Counted from the first letter of the stretch, positions 55,141 through 64,000 are shown. The stretch: DNA of 64,000 nt from CAWKKW01 sp963850345 (GCA_963850345.1 CAWKKW010000002.1:620001-684000); one strand, 5' to 3'. Numbers and translations: made by a program. Notes: generated by a model from the letters alone, not told the origin.

Positions 55141-56862
55141 TCAATGGCAAGTGATGGTCCGGGAGAAGCTTCTCGGACCATTCGCTTTTAGCTCCACCTG
55201 CAGCGGCTCGCAGCCTTCCCCTCGCACCGAAAGCCGGTGTTCGGAATATCGCTTCACCGGTTCTTTGCTGGCGACTCGAAACAGCGGAACAACTAGCTGC
55301 GCCTTACCTTCAGCATCGGTCAGCACCGCTTCCGTCTCCCCGGCGTCCATTGCCGTCTTGACCTCTGCTCTGCGCACGCTTCGGCCCTTCTGGTCAACGA
55401 CGCGAATGGAAAAGACCGATGTCACCGCGTACCAGCTCTTCCCAACAAACTCGCCGAACCGGGCTGAATCTGGCGCAATGCCCTGGTACAGGTTGTCCTC
55501 GAAATAATTGTGCTGGCTGGGGCCGGTGCCGTTCCCAAACTCCGCCAGCACCAGATCTTCTTTTGCGCCTGGTCCTGCTTGAAACGTGTTGTCCCGCAGC
55601 AGAAAGCCTCCGCCTCCATCCCAGTCCATGTGAAAAATCGCCGAGTCGGCCCTCAGCAGATTTTTAGTAAACAGCAATCCCTTTCCATCAACATTTCCTA
55701 CCGAAAGTGCCCGCGCGCGCGCCGGAGCTTGCGCCTGTTTACTCGCATCCCTTGCCAATGGATCCTGCACTGCGACAAATTCGTTGCCGGTGATCTCGAT
55801 CTTCGCGTCCTTCAGATCCGTGAGCCGCATCGCCTCGGCGGCGCAGGCGGCGGCGTGCACCTTTACGTGATTGCTATAGATACGTATGCCCGTCGGGGCA
55901 AAGTTGTCGCTCTCCAGCTGGATCCCGTAGGTCCCATTGATTTCGCAGCCGTGGTATTCCTGGTTCTGGTCGCTGTCGATCGTCTCGACGGTGTTGTCAT
56001 AGACCTGCACCCCGCTCTGATTCGCGTGAATGCCACGGCCATGAACCGGGTGACAGTTATTCCGATACACCTGCATGCCCGCTCCGGCTGCGTCGATACA
56101 GAAGCCGTTGGTATACGTCGCATCCTGGCTGATGTCGTTTTCGAAGATCCTGCTACCCGCGGGATTGTCGTCGCGTATCCCAAGCTGGGCGCCTCCCACG
56201 ATCACGTTGTTGTGAATCTGATCTGGAATCTTGGCTGCTGCTTCTTCATCGAGCTTGATGCTGGCGCCGCGAAACTGTGTACGGCTACTGATGACGGATA
56301 CATTGTTGTGGATTGTATTGGCATAGACGTCGCTGCCGCCGGGCAGATACTCGGAATAAATTCCAATCGAGTCCGGAGAGTGCACCGTGATCTCGAGGTG
56401 GTGTGCGGTGATTCCAGTAAGGTGATTCGCCTGGCCAAATCGCAGCGCGTGCGACATGGGCGCTGCGTCTGCTCCCTGCACGATCTTTCCATTCTCGACT
56501 ACTGGTTGCCGATGAGAACCGCCGCAAGGGTTACCGGCGATCGGCTGGTACCAGCAATCCGCGGCCAGCACACCGTATGTCGGCTTGCCAGCGGGCGCGG
56601 TTCCGTAGATCACAGTGTGGCCATTCAGATCGAGCGTGACATCATCCGCTTCGATGGAGAAACAGGTACCCGCCGCCTCGACATCGTTCTCCAGAACGAA
56701 GTGGGTTGCAGGGTGGCGGAGAGATCCGCAGTTGGTCAGCTTCTTCACCGGCTTCGCGGGCTTGCCCTGATCTTCTCTGAGCTCGGCCCAGGACAACGAT
56801 GTCATCAGCGGATGGACACACAGCGTTCCGAGGCAAAGAAGGACCGCAAGTTGAACACGCAT
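55141..56862 (-). CDS. Exported right-handed parallel beta-helix protein 1
   Basis: The 573-residue protein has a signal peptide (residues 1-26). From about residue 60 it is a parallel beta-helix with repeated N/D-x-I/V-x-x-N rungs ('LDLNGHTVIYGT', 'VYANTIHNNVSV', 'GRGIHANQSGVQVYDN'). The final 100 residues form a beta-sandwich-like tail ('FSIRVVDQKGRSVRR'). Such proteins include polysaccharide lyases, epimerases and surface adhesins, but I see no definite catalytic set. Several Cys residues (for example in 'NCGSLR' and 'GTCFSIEADD') may form disulfides. Its place between the CapK and polymerase genes suggests it acts on the polymer. Confidence 0.85.
   Translation of the reverse strand: MRVQLAVLLCLGTLCVHPLMTSLSWAELREDQGKPAKPVKKLTNCGSLRHPATHFVLENDVEAAGTCFSIEADDVTLDLNGHTVIYGTAPAGKPTYGVLAADCWYQPIAGNPCGGSHRQPVVENGKIVQGADAAPMSHALRFGQANHLTGITAHHLEITVHSPDSIGIYSEYLPGGSDVYANTIHNNVSVISSRTQFRGASIKLDEEAAAKIPDQIHNNVIVGGAQLGIRDDNPAGSRIFENDISQDATYTNGFCIDAAGAGMQVYRNNCHPVHGRGIHANQSGVQVYDNTVETIDSDQNQEYHGCEINGTYGIQLESDNFAPTGIRIYSNHVKVHAAACAAEAMRLTDLKDAKIEITGNEFVAVQDPLARDASKQAQAPARARALSVGNVDGKGLLFTKNLLRADSAIFHMDWDGGGGFLLRDNTFQAGPGAKEDLVLAEFGNGTGPSQHNYFEDNLYQGIAPDSARFGEFVGKSWYAVTSVFSIRVVDQKGRSVRRAEVKTAMDAGETEAVLTDAEGKAQLVVPLFRVASKEPVKRYSEHRLSVRGEGCEPLQVELKANGPRSFSRTITCH
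55154..55190 (+). terminator. Probable terminator of the regulator-deacetylase-CapK operon
   Basis: The hairpin pairs ATGGTCCG with CGGACCAT and AGAAG with CTTCT around a two-base bulge (55154-55181). TCGCTTTTAG follows on the plus strand. It overlaps the last codons of the convergent beta-helix gene. Confidence 0.5.
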
Positions 56863-56990
56863 CCTGTTCAGCTTAGACGATGCGACAGGAGAGTTACAGC
56901 GGAGAGAATAGGAGGGAGGATTCGTTCAGAGGCGTCTTACGGTGCCAGGCGAAGCGTGAAAGCCCTCCGCCTGACACCGCTTGACGATCG

Positions 56991-58790
56991 TTAGTTGCAG
57001 GTCGTGCTGTTGCTTCCTGCGCGAACAGGTCCTGCTGCATACGGGCCACAGTGGATCGTTCCGGCAATGTAGTCTTGCACATTGATCGACTGCCAGAAGG
57101 TGGGTCCACTCTGCGATTGCAGGTAGTACCCGTTCTCATCGTCGATCGCGTATTGCGGGCTTCCCTTCCAGGTCTGGCCGCCATCGATGTACAAGTTGGC
57201 GCCATCCCAGTCCGCGGTAATAAACGCGTGCTCGCTCTGGAAGGTATTACCGCTGAAGCGAAGACTCAGGCCGCCGTCGATCGAGTCAGAGTACGACAGC
57301 GCGTAGTCAAGACCGCCGCTTCCCTGGTTTGACGTGGATACCTGGTTATTGGCGAAGGTCACGCCCCCAATGGGAGTCATCGAAGTAATGCGAATACCGG
57401 AGGCATCGCACGCACCAGCCACTGCATTGATGGTGTTGTTGGCGATGCGAACGCCCCTCGGCGGCAGGCTCAGAAAGCTGGTATCAAACTCCACCTGAAC
57501 GCCGAACGCACCCCTCAGTTCGCAACCGCCGTACTCCCGATTCTGCGCGAGTTCCTGCACAGTGATCGAGTTGTTGTGAATGAAGACGTTGTTGGCATTG
57601 GTATGAATTCCGCGCCCACTCCGTGGATGGCAGACGTTGTTGTGAACCTCCTGCGCATCTGCCGGAGCATCGATGCAGAAATCGTTGGTGTACGTGGAGT
57701 TGAAATTGATGTCGTTGTTGTGGATCTGCGCGTTCTGATGCGTGTCGCGAATTCCGCCCTGCGGAGCTGCCAGGATCGTGTTGTTATGGATATCGTCGAC
57801 GCTCGACGTAGCATCCTGCTCCTGATCGCCGATCCAGATCGCGTATCCCAGGAACTCGGAACGGTTGGAAACCGACGTCGAAGAGTAGTAGATCTTGTTA
57901 TTGAAAACCTGCCATCCACCCGCGCTCACCGTACCAAAGATCGGCGAAGAGTCGGTCGTGTAAGTGGTCAACGTCAGGTCGTGAATACTCGGAGCGGGCG
58001 TGATGTTGTTGCTCTGCCCTACCCAGATCGCCGGCGACTTCGCTGGACCGGATTGCGACTCGGTGATGCTGCCGTTGTAGATTTCAAAATTCCCGTGATT
58101 CATCGTTGTGCCTGTGCGGGCGATGCCGTAACCGGAGTACCAGTTATCGGCCAGCAACACGCCCGGTGCCGGCTGCGAACCCCCATCGGTCCCATAGGTG
58201 ATCGTGTGACCATTCAGGTTCAAGGTGATGTTGCTCGCATCGATGAAGAAGCAGGTCCCACCGGAACTCACGTCGTTCGACAGGTAGTAAGACCCCGCGC
58301 TGGTCAGATCCGCGCAGCTGCTCAAAGCCTTTCCGCTGCCACTTGGAGTGGGAGTTGGTGTCGGAGGCGGCGCAGGGGGCGGAGGCGTGGTCTTAGGTAT
58401 GGGCGCAGGAGTCGGTGCCCCATTGGCGTAGGTATATCCGCCTGCAACCCGAACTGAGTTGGACTGACTATCGAAGATGGCGACATCGACCGCACCGACT
58501 ACGCCCCGGGGGGGAGCCTGCACATCGATTTCGGTGGAGCTGACGAGCCTGGCGACCGGCGCCTGATTGGCCCAGAACCATACGTTAGTGCTGGAGTTGA
58601 ATCCACTGCCGTACAGCCGCACCAGGTTGCCGCCACTTACGGGGCCGCTGGCCGGAGAAACAGAGGAGACCGTCAGCTGTGCCAACGCGACATGGGCGGT
58701 GGCTAGTAGCAGGCATGCCTGCATGCAGGTGACGAAACGAGGCCGAAAAAACGAACGACTGGGGATACTTGTGAAACCTTTTCTCTGCAT
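56991..58790 (-). CDS. Exported IPT/TIG and parallel beta-helix protein 2
   Basis: The 599-residue protein has a signal peptide (residues 1-38), an IPT/TIG immunoglobulin-like domain ('VSSVSPASGPVSGGNLVRLYG', about 39-120), a Pro/Thr-rich linker (125-155) and a parallel beta-helix. It shares 'LNGHTITYGT', 'TYTNDFCIDA' and 'SGRGIH' patterns with beta-helix protein 1, so they are paralogues. Its C-terminal 130 residues match the third copy at the window's right edge ('GQTWKGSPQYAIDDENGY'). It ends in Cys-Asn. The role is probably polymer binding or modification outside the cell. Confidence 0.85.
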   Translation of the reverse strand: MQRKGFTSIPSRSFFRPRFVTCMQACLLLATAHVALAQLTVSSVSPASGPVSGGNLVRLYGSGFNSSTNVWFWANQAPVARLVSSTEIDVQAPPRGVVGAVDVAIFDSQSNSVRVAGGYTYANGAPTPAPIPKTTPPPPAPPPTPTPTPSGSGKALSSCADLTSAGSYYLSNDVSSGGTCFFIDASNITLNLNGHTITYGTDGGSQPAPGVLLADNWYSGYGIARTGTTMNHGNFEIYNGSITESQSGPAKSPAIWVGQSNNITPAPSIHDLTLTTYTTDSSPIFGTVSAGGWQVFNNKIYYSSTSVSNRSEFLGYAIWIGDQEQDATSSVDDIHNNTILAAPQGGIRDTHQNAQIHNNDINFNSTYTNDFCIDAPADAQEVHNNVCHPRSGRGIHTNANNVFIHNNSITVQELAQNREYGGCELRGAFGVQVEFDTSFLSLPPRGVRIANNTINAVAGACDASGIRITSMTPIGGVTFANNQVSTSNQGSGGLDYALSYSDSIDGGLSLRFSGNTFQSEHAFITADWDGANLYIDGGQTWKGSPQYAIDDENGYYLQSQSGPTFWQSINVQDYIAGTIHCGPYAAGPVRAGSNSTTCN

Positions 58791-59374
58791 TCCGAATCCT
58801 TAACATTGGTGACTAAATGTTTTGGTTTCACCTCTCTTTTGACATGACCGTCCAAAGAGGGCGTGAAGACACAGTTGCGCGTTGTCCCTTCCATCCGGCC
58901 GACTTGCCTGGACGTAGAGAGACCATTGCAGCCGATTCAAGCGGCTGCTTTTCGTTCGTCACGTGACCCTCTTCAGGGCAGACGCAACGCGGTTTGTGGC
59001 AGAGAGAAAAGAAAAAAGGTGGGAACGTCTACAAATCTTTCGGGGAAAAGATTCCTGACACAGTACTATCGCGGCCACTTTTTTGCAGCTCTTTGATAGT
59101 TATTCGGGCCCGAGCCCGAAACAGCACATGCAACGGACTCTCGGAAGATTTACTGAATGAATAATACATTCGGCGGAAATCTCCAAGCTTTTTCTTCCAA
59201 ATTCCATTAGTTTTTTCTTTCTCTAATGAGAATACGGAGGACCTCACCCGTGCCGCAAGGTGGGACTGGCTCAAGCCGTCTGTTTTCAGTGGGTAAGTAG
59301 AAGAAGCTTTCAAAGCGGAAATGTATTGAAAACTGAAGAATTGTTAACAATTGCCTACCAGGATCTGGGCGTGA
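58791..59374. other. Intergenic region between a beta-helix gene and the polymerase gene
   Basis: The 584 bases contain an AT-rich part (59000-59350) and a perfect hairpin at 59102-59119 (TTCGGGC, loop CCGA, GCCCGAA) without a T-run. The polymerase gene ends at 59375 and the beta-helix gene starts at 58790, both on the minus strand, so the region holds the promoter of the latter. No supported coding frame was found, though short frames exist. Confidence 0.45.
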
Positions 59375-60730
59375 TCAACCGCGCCACGTGGTCGCGATCT
59401 CGAGAGGCGTGGAAGGCTCTTCCGCGCCCGGAACCCACAGCCCAGTGAGCTCCTTTTTCTCGGGCTTCACAACGCTCTTCGCAAGATCAAGCTGCAACAA
59501 ACCCATCGCTCCACTGACCGCTCCGAGGATGAACCACGTGCTTCGGTACAGGTTGTGAGCCGAATACCCGGTCATCAGTAACAAAAAGAGCGACATATTG
59601 CAGTACATGGGGAATTTCTGCACCATGACGCTGGCCGATCGGTCCTTCCATTCGCGCGCGAGGCGATAGTTCAGTCGAAACAGGCAAATCAAGTAGCCGC
59701 CAAACGTCAGTACGCCAAGCGATCCCAACTCACCAATCAACTTGAAAAAGAGGGAATGCGCGTTCAGCCAATGCCGCGGTTCGCCGGGCCAATACTTTGA
59801 GCCATTTGCGTCGCTGTAGTTATCAGGACCTACGCCGGTGAGCGGGTTGTGAAGGAACATCTGAACGCCGCCCTCCCAAGACAAGATCCGGTTCTGATAC
59901 GAATCATCGTCCTTCAGGTTATCCACCGTCTCGTACCGCGCCTTGTACTGCGCAGGAATCACGAGCCAGAGGAGCGGAATGGCGACCAGCACAATAGGGA
60001 CGAACTTGAGCTTGCGCTTCAAATCGAACAGGAACAGCAGGCAGATCAAGAACATGAAGGCAAAGAACGAAGTCCTCGATCCAGTGGTGATGATCGTCTC
60101 CAGGCTTATCAAGAACACGACCAGGCCCAGAATTCGCGTCCATTTGCCATTGCCTTTGCTCATCATCAGAAACTCGAGCGGCATGGCAGTGACGAGGGTG
60201 ATGCCCAGCGTGTTCGGATCGCCTCCCGAGCTGGTCAGACCCGCTGACCGCTCAATATTCATGGTGACGATGCGTACTCCCTGCGCATACAGCAGCAGCG
60301 CCGTGCCGCCGAGCCATCCCACCAAAGCAACCATGACGATCACGAATTTCTTCAGCCGGTCTTCGGTCGTGATCAGGGCAACGATCAGGAGGTGGAAGAC
60401 AACGATCTCCAGGAACGAGAAGCAGAACTGCACCGAATTTCCCCGCCAGAAGGCCAACGGGATCGAAGCGAGCATTGCGCCATAAAACGCCAGAAACCAT
60501 CGCGTGACGGGTGGGAATCGCAGCTTGTTCCCGTGCAGGAAAAAGGACAGCAGCACGAAAACCGCGAGAGTTCGCTCAAGATGAATGGGTGCCAGCGCCG
60601 GGTACAGTTCGCCAGGCTGAACGATGTAAACCACCAGCAAGCCTAGCAACCCGGCAAATGGCCGTGAGATGCCGCGCAAAGCCAGCGCGGCAATCACCAG
60701 CACAATCATCACCTGCATCACGATATGCAT
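59375..60730 (-). CDS. O-antigen ligase/polymerase-family membrane protein (Wzy-like)
   Basis: The 451-residue protein has about ten to twelve membrane helices. The large periplasmic loop carries 'NRILSWEGGVQMFLHNPLTGVGPDNY', which recalls the Wzy_C (O-antigen ligase) domain, with an Arg and the later 'PRHWLNAHSLFFKLIGELG' containing the conserved His. It should polymerise repeat units or ligate the glycan. It is like the putative glycan ligase seen in exosortase loci (TIGR03097). It is divergent from the flippase gene with 363 bases between them. Confidence 0.9.
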   Translation of the reverse strand: MHIVMQVMIVLVIAALALRGISRPFAGLLGLLVVYIVQPGELYPALAPIHLERTLAVFVLLSFFLHGNKLRFPPVTRWFLAFYGAMLASIPLAFWRGNSVQFCFSFLEIVVFHLLIVALITTEDRLKKFVIVMVALVGWLGGTALLLYAQGVRIVTMNIERSAGLTSSGGDPNTLGITLVTAMPLEFLMMSKGNGKWTRILGLVVFLISLETIITTGSRTSFFAFMFLICLLFLFDLKRKLKFVPIVLVAIPLLWLVIPAQYKARYETVDNLKDDDSYQNRILSWEGGVQMFLHNPLTGVGPDNYSDANGSKYWPGEPRHWLNAHSLFFKLIGELGSLGVLTFGGYLICLFRLNYRLAREWKDRSASVMVQKFPMYCNMSLFLLLMTGYSAHNLYRSTWFILGAVSGAMGLLQLDLAKSVVKPEKKELTGLWVPGAEEPSTPLEIATTWRG

Positions 60731-61093
60731 CTACGTCTCTTCAAGGCCTCTAAGTTTTTGGTGATCTTTCCCGCGGGCATTCCACGGCACTGCCGGTTCC
60801 TTCACACCGTTGCACGTTACGTTCCGAACCCACGCCGCTCAAATCCATCGCCAACCAAGGCACTTTATACCCCCGCAGGCACGTTAGACTGCAACGAGTA
60901 TGCATTTTATTGCACACTTGGCTGGGATGCACCTGCAAGGACATCTGAAATCCCGGAGTTAGCCCCCGATACATTGGCAACTGACTTGCACCGCAAGGTT
61001 CGAAGGTTTGTATTCAAGCCGCCGTAAGCCGGCAACGAGGCTGCGGCTACCCCGGGCCTACGCGGCCAAAACCTGGAACGGAGTACCCCGAAG
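60731..61093. other. Divergent intergenic region between polymerase and flippase genes
   Basis: It must carry the promoters of both genes. The sequence TCGGAACGTAACGTGCAA on the minus strand (about 60808-60825) has GG and GC ten bases apart, like a weak sigma-54 element. No terminator or gene was supported. Confidence 0.4.
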
Positions 61094-62668
61094 TTGACCC
61101 CTAGTGTTGTAGGCAAGGAAGCACCTCGCCGCCTGTATTCCTTGCGCAAACTCGCCATTGGCTCGTCATCGCGAGTCATTCATCTGGTGCTGCTCACCGT
61201 CATCGGGTTCGCCCTGACGCCCTACACGGTGCATGCACTCGGATCGGAGCAGTATGGGCTCTGGGCCCTGGCGAATGCCTTTGTCGGCTTCTATAGCTTG
61301 CTGGACCTGGGACTCTCCGGAGCAGTATTTACGCATATGTCCCACGCCATCGGCGCACGGGATTATGACGCCGGAACCCGGATTTACAGCACCGGATTGG
61401 CGATTTTTGGCGGGCTAGGCGCGATTTTGGTCGTCGTCACCATCCTGCTCGCCGCCGGCGTGCTCCTGACGCACCCCGGACATGGCTGGACGCTCGCCAT
61501 CATCGTCTTCATCGTCGGCTTTCAGACGGCGCTCAGCTTTCCCATGCGCGCGCCTTTCGGCGTGTTGAACGCCGGTTCCCATTTCGAAGTAACCTCGGCG
61601 ATCTTCATCGTGTCCGCAATTCTGCGCGCCGTGGGAACTGTCCTCGTCCTCCGCGCCGGCAAAGGTGTCATTGGTCTCGCGATCATCAATCTCCTTGCTT
61701 GGATTCCCGGCTACCTCGCCGTCTGCCTGGCGGTTCATTGGCGCTATCCATTCATCCGCCTTCGTGCATTGGGCAAGTGGCACCCGGAGACGGCCCACCA
61801 GCTATTTACCTTCGGATTCCCGGTGTTGATCGGCCAGATTGCCGACCGCATCCGCCTGCAAACCGACGCCATGGTGGTGTCGCTATTCTTCGGCCTTAGC
61901 GCAGTAGCTCATTACAACGTCGCCACGACCCTGGTCATGTATTACATGGACGGAGTTCTCGCTATCACTGGCGTTCTTACACCGGTCTTGAGCATGCAGA
62001 TGAGCGCGAAAGATGCGGATGGCATGCGGCGAAGCTTGCTCGTGGGCACACGCCTCGCCATTTGTGCTGGCGGCCTGGTCGCCTTCGGACTAATTGTGTG
62101 GGGCAAGCCGTTCATCGCTCGCTGGATGGGCTCCTCGTTCCTGGACGCATATCCGGTGCTGCTGATCCTGGTAGTCGCCATGTTCTTCGACCTGTGGCAG
62201 TCGACCGCCGTCAATGCTCTCTACGCGACCATGCATCAGAAGACCTACGCCAAGATCAACATCGCGGAGGCGATTGCCAATGCCGCTCTGAGCCTGCTGC
62301 TTGCGCATCGATACGGGATGATCGGTATCGCGCTCGGCACATTGATTCCCAGCATCGTGGTGCGTGGGGGCGTACAGCCGTTCGTCATCCAGTGGAAGCT
62401 CGGCGTGCCGGTCAAAGCTTACTTCGCGGCATCGTTCAAGGCGATGGCTCGCACTGCTCTATGCCTGGTAATTCCCTTCTTCATCTCGAGCCGTTGGCTG
62501 AGGGCCGACTATCTTTCACTCTTCACCATTGGCGCGATCTCGGTTGTTCTCTTTGCATTCCCCATCTGGTATCTGGAGTTCGGCATGGTGGGCGGCGAAC
62601 GCATCGTGAACCTGCTGCGAGGCCGGACGCCAACAGACGCAACGACCCTGCCGGCGAAGGAATTGTAG
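61094..62668 (+). CDS. Polysaccharide flippase (Wzx/MATE-like)
   Basis: The 524-residue protein has twelve to fourteen membrane helices in the pattern of lipid-linked oligosaccharide flippases ('HLVLLTVIGFALTPYTVHALG', 'LGSEQYGLWALANAFVGFY', 'LDLGLSGAVFTHMSHAIG'). The 'GLWALANAFVGFYSLLDLG' segment is typical of the PST family. It would move the lipid-linked repeat unit across the inner membrane. The first codon is a TTG and no ribosome-binding site is strong, so the start is uncertain. With the Wzy-like gene it completes a Wzx/Wzy-type assembly set. Confidence 0.9.
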   Translation: MTPSVVGKEAPRRLYSLRKLAIGSSSRVIHLVLLTVIGFALTPYTVHALGSEQYGLWALANAFVGFYSLLDLGLSGAVFTHMSHAIGARDYDAGTRIYSTGLAIFGGLGAILVVVTILLAAGVLLTHPGHGWTLAIIVFIVGFQTALSFPMRAPFGVLNAGSHFEVTSAIFIVSAILRAVGTVLVLRAGKGVIGLAIINLLAWIPGYLAVCLAVHWRYPFIRLRALGKWHPETAHQLFTFGFPVLIGQIADRIRLQTDAMVVSLFFGLSAVAHYNVATTLVMYYMDGVLAITGVLTPVLSMQMSAKDADGMRRSLLVGTRLAICAGGLVAFGLIVWGKPFIARWMGSSFLDAYPVLLILVVAMFFDLWQSTAVNALYATMHQKTYAKINIAEAIANAALSLLLAHRYGMIGIALGTLIPSIVVRGGVQPFVIQWKLGVPVKAYFAASFKAMARTALCLVIPFFISSRWLRADYLSLFTIGAISVVLFAFPIWYLEFGMVGGERIVNLLRGRTPTDATTLPAKEL

Positions 62669-62681
62669 ACTGACTTCAGGA

Positions 62682-63560
62682 ATGACACGTACGCTTTCTC
62701 GTCGTAATTTTTTGCGCCTATCGGGCGCCGCTGCCGCTGGCCTTGCACTCTACTCCGGAGAACTGGAGCGCCACGACCTCGAAGTCACGCGCCAGACGAT
62801 TACGCTCGCTCACCTGCCCACCGCGTTCCACGGCTTCACCATCGCGCAGATCAGTGACATCCACTTTCAGGAATACACCGAGGCCTTTTTCCTGGAGCGA
62901 GTGATCAAAACTGCGAACGACCTTCTGCCCGACCTGGTTGCACTCACCGGCGATTACATTACTGACGGACCATTCCCCTCCAGTTACGCGGAAAACCGCA
63001 TCGGTCATTGCGTTGAAATGCTGGGCAAAATAAATGCTCCGCTGCGATATGCCGTTCTCGGAAATCATGATGCGTTGGTCAACCCCGACTCCGTCACGGA
63101 CAATCTTCAGTCCCATGGAATTCCCGTGCTTGCGAACCGCTATGTAGCGGTGGAACGACAGCAGCAGCGTATCTGGCTCTCTGGAATCGAGGACGCCTGC
63201 ATTCAGCGTCCGGATCTACAAGCCGCCGTGCCTAAGCCAACGGTCCGGCAAAACGAGCCCGTGATTCTACTGGGGCACGAACCGGATTTCGGCGACGTGG
63301 TAGCGAAGCATGGAGTTGATCTGATGCTCTCAGGGCATACACACGGAGGTCAGATTCGCATCCCGCTCATGCGGCCGCACTTTTTGCCGGAACTGGGGGA
63401 CAAGTATGTGGAGGGCTTGTTCGCGATCGACCAGATGCAGCTCTATGTGAATCGAGGGATTGGAACCGTAAGCCTGCCTTTCCGCTTTCGCTGCCGGCCG
63501 GAGTTGACGCTGATCACACTGCAACAAAAAAGCGAGGGCGAACGTTCCGCCCTCGGCTAA
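62682..63560 (+). CDS. Tat-exported metallophosphoesterase (YaeI-like)
   Basis: The 292-residue protein has a twin-arginine signal 'SRRNFLRLSGAAAAGLA' (residues 6-22). The metallophosphoesterase motifs are 'ISDIHF' (D59, H61), 'LTGDYI', 'LGNHDA', 'LLGHEPDF' and 'LSGHTHGGQ', which bind two metals. Members hydrolyse phosphate esters such as UDP-sugar or phospholipid head groups. It follows the flippase stop by 13 bases and may be co-transcribed. Its last bases overlap the terminator of the convergent beta-helix gene. Confidence 0.92.
   Translation: MTRTLSRRNFLRLSGAAAAGLALYSGELERHDLEVTRQTITLAHLPTAFHGFTIAQISDIHFQEYTEAFFLERVIKTANDLLPDLVALTGDYITDGPFPSSYAENRIGHCVEMLGKINAPLRYAVLGNHDALVNPDSVTDNLQSHGIPVLANRYVAVERQQQRIWLSGIEDACIQRPDLQAAVPKPTVRQNEPVILLGHEPDFGDVVAKHGVDLMLSGHTHGGQIRIPLMRPHFLPELGDKYVEGLFAIDQMQLYVNRGIGTVSLPFRFRCRPELTLITLQQKSEGERSALG
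63526..63555 (-). terminator. Rho-independent terminator of the third beta-helix gene
   Basis: A perfect 8-base-pair stem (CGAGGGCG at 63533-63540, CGCCCTCG at 63548-63555, 7-base loop) is followed on the minus strand by TTTTTT at 63531-63526. It lies about 55 bases after the stop of the gene and inside the end of the convergent metallophosphoesterase gene. Confidence 0.75.
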
Positions 63561-63609
63561 AAGAGACTACAGGTTACTCTCGCTTAATATCAACTGCTGT
63601 TACGAGTTG

Positions 63610-63999
63610 TTAATTACACTTGTGGCTCGCGGTGCCTACCATATTCACGCCCGCCGCGTAGGGACCGCAGAAGACCGCACCGGGAACCGTATCGCCCAGA
63701 GTGAGTCCCTGCTGGAAGGTTGGTCCGGAGTCAGCCTGGTCGAGATAGCCGTTTTCGTTGTCGATCGCGTAGTCCGGGGATCCCTTCCAGGTCTGACCGG
63801 CCGCCAACACGACGTTGGCTCCATCCCAGTCCACGGTCACATACGCATGCTGACTCTGGAATGTGTTGCTGATGAAGAGGAACCGATTCGGCCCTTCCTC
63901 ATCTGCTGAGAAGGAGAAGCCGTAATCGAGACCGCTTCCGCCGGCATTGGAGGTGGTGATGGAGTTGCTGGTGTACGTCACGCTCCCGGTTGTTGTCAT
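63610..63999 (-). CDS. Exported parallel beta-helix protein 3, C-terminal fragment
   Basis: The gene runs off the right edge of the window, and only its last 130 codons are visible. They match the end of beta-helix protein 2 closely ('GQTWKGSPDYAIDNENGY', 'CGPYAAG', final Cys-Asn), with additional differences. This makes at least three members of the family within 9 kb. Its start, signal peptide and N-terminal domains cannot be judged here. A strong terminator follows it. It may be the first visible part of a longer run of such genes. Confidence 0.85.
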   Translation of the reverse strand: MTTTGSVTYTSNSITTSNAGGSGLDYGFSFSADEEGPNRFLFISNTFQSQHAYVTVDWDGANVVLAAGQTWKGSPDYAIDNENGYLDQADSGPTFQQGLTLGDTVPGAVFCGPYAAGVNMVGTASHKCN

Positions 64000-64000
64000 T

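Noticed and set aside
55510..56994. A 494-codon open frame on the plus strand opposite beta-helix gene 1
   Set aside because: It is a complement of a well-supported secreted protein with signal peptide and repeats. Its translation lacks any recognisable domain, and it is best explained by base composition.
57576..58457. A 293-codon plus-strand frame opposite beta-helix gene 2
   Set aside because: It shows Val/Arg-rich low-information sequence typical of antisense frames and no start signal.
59029..59313. A 94-codon minus-strand frame in the intergenic region before the polymerase gene
   Set aside because: It has no recognisable domain, unusual Lys/Ser composition and no supporting start signal.

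Overview
The window looks like a chromosomal segment of a soil acidobacterium (Acidobacteriota, probably class Terriglobia). This is inferred from the gene families, not from a marker gene. The clues are an orphan double FtsX/MacB permease of the type abundant in that phylum, a large TonB-dependent receptor with an N-terminal carboxypeptidase-regulatory domain, the bacillithiol enzyme BshA, and an exosortase-style (XrtA/PEP-CTERM-like) exopolysaccharide locus. No insertion sequence, phage gene, integrase or CRISPR array was seen.

Positions 1-17,100 are mostly housekeeping and accessory genes: the end of a lipase-maturation-factor-like gene, an FAD oxidoreductase, the orphan permease, the TonB receptor, a three-gene operon ending in a DyP-type peroxidase, a TPR protein, tRNA-Val(TAC), a ChbG/YdjC deacetylase followed by bshA, a LytS-type histidine kinase, a GTP cyclohydrolase II and an exported glutathione peroxidase.

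Positions 17,100-33,900 hold a compact hybrid PKS-NRPS cluster. Three synthetases lie head to tail on the minus strand: A-PCP; KS-AT-ACP-aminotransferase-C-A-PCP; and C-C-PCP-TE. Next to them are an Sfp-type phosphopantetheinyl transferase, an HxD...H cupin/JmjC-like oxygenase and a TIGR04325-type methyltransferase. By-eye specificity residues suggest Val for the first A domain and Gly for the second, with a malonyl-type AT. If the line is collinear, an amino acid is extended by malonate, the beta-keto group is converted to an amine (as in mycosubtilin/iturin assembly), giving a vicinal 3,4-diamino acid that is joined to Gly. The last protein has tandem C domains, no A domain, and a thioesterase with Cys in place of the nucleophilic Ser. 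The synthetase genes follow sugar-nucleotide and glycosyltransferase genes with small gaps, so one transcript is possible.

Positions 33,900-62,700 form a large exopolysaccharide locus. It contains nucleotide-sugar dehydrogenase and epimerase, three glycosyltransferases, two polysaccharide deacetylases, a polyprenyl-phosphate sugar transferase, a tyrosine kinase-like ATPase, a chain-length regulator, an outer-membrane beta-barrel, a Wza-like export protein, two sigma-54 enhancer-binding regulators transcribed divergently around a 0.7-kb region with two dyads, two CapK-like adenylate-forming enzymes, an O-antigen-ligase-family polymerase and a flippase. Two complete secreted parallel beta-helix proteins and a third cut by the window edge are interspersed; they could act on the polymer. 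A Tat-exported metallophosphoesterase lies near the end. No exosortase gene is present in the window.
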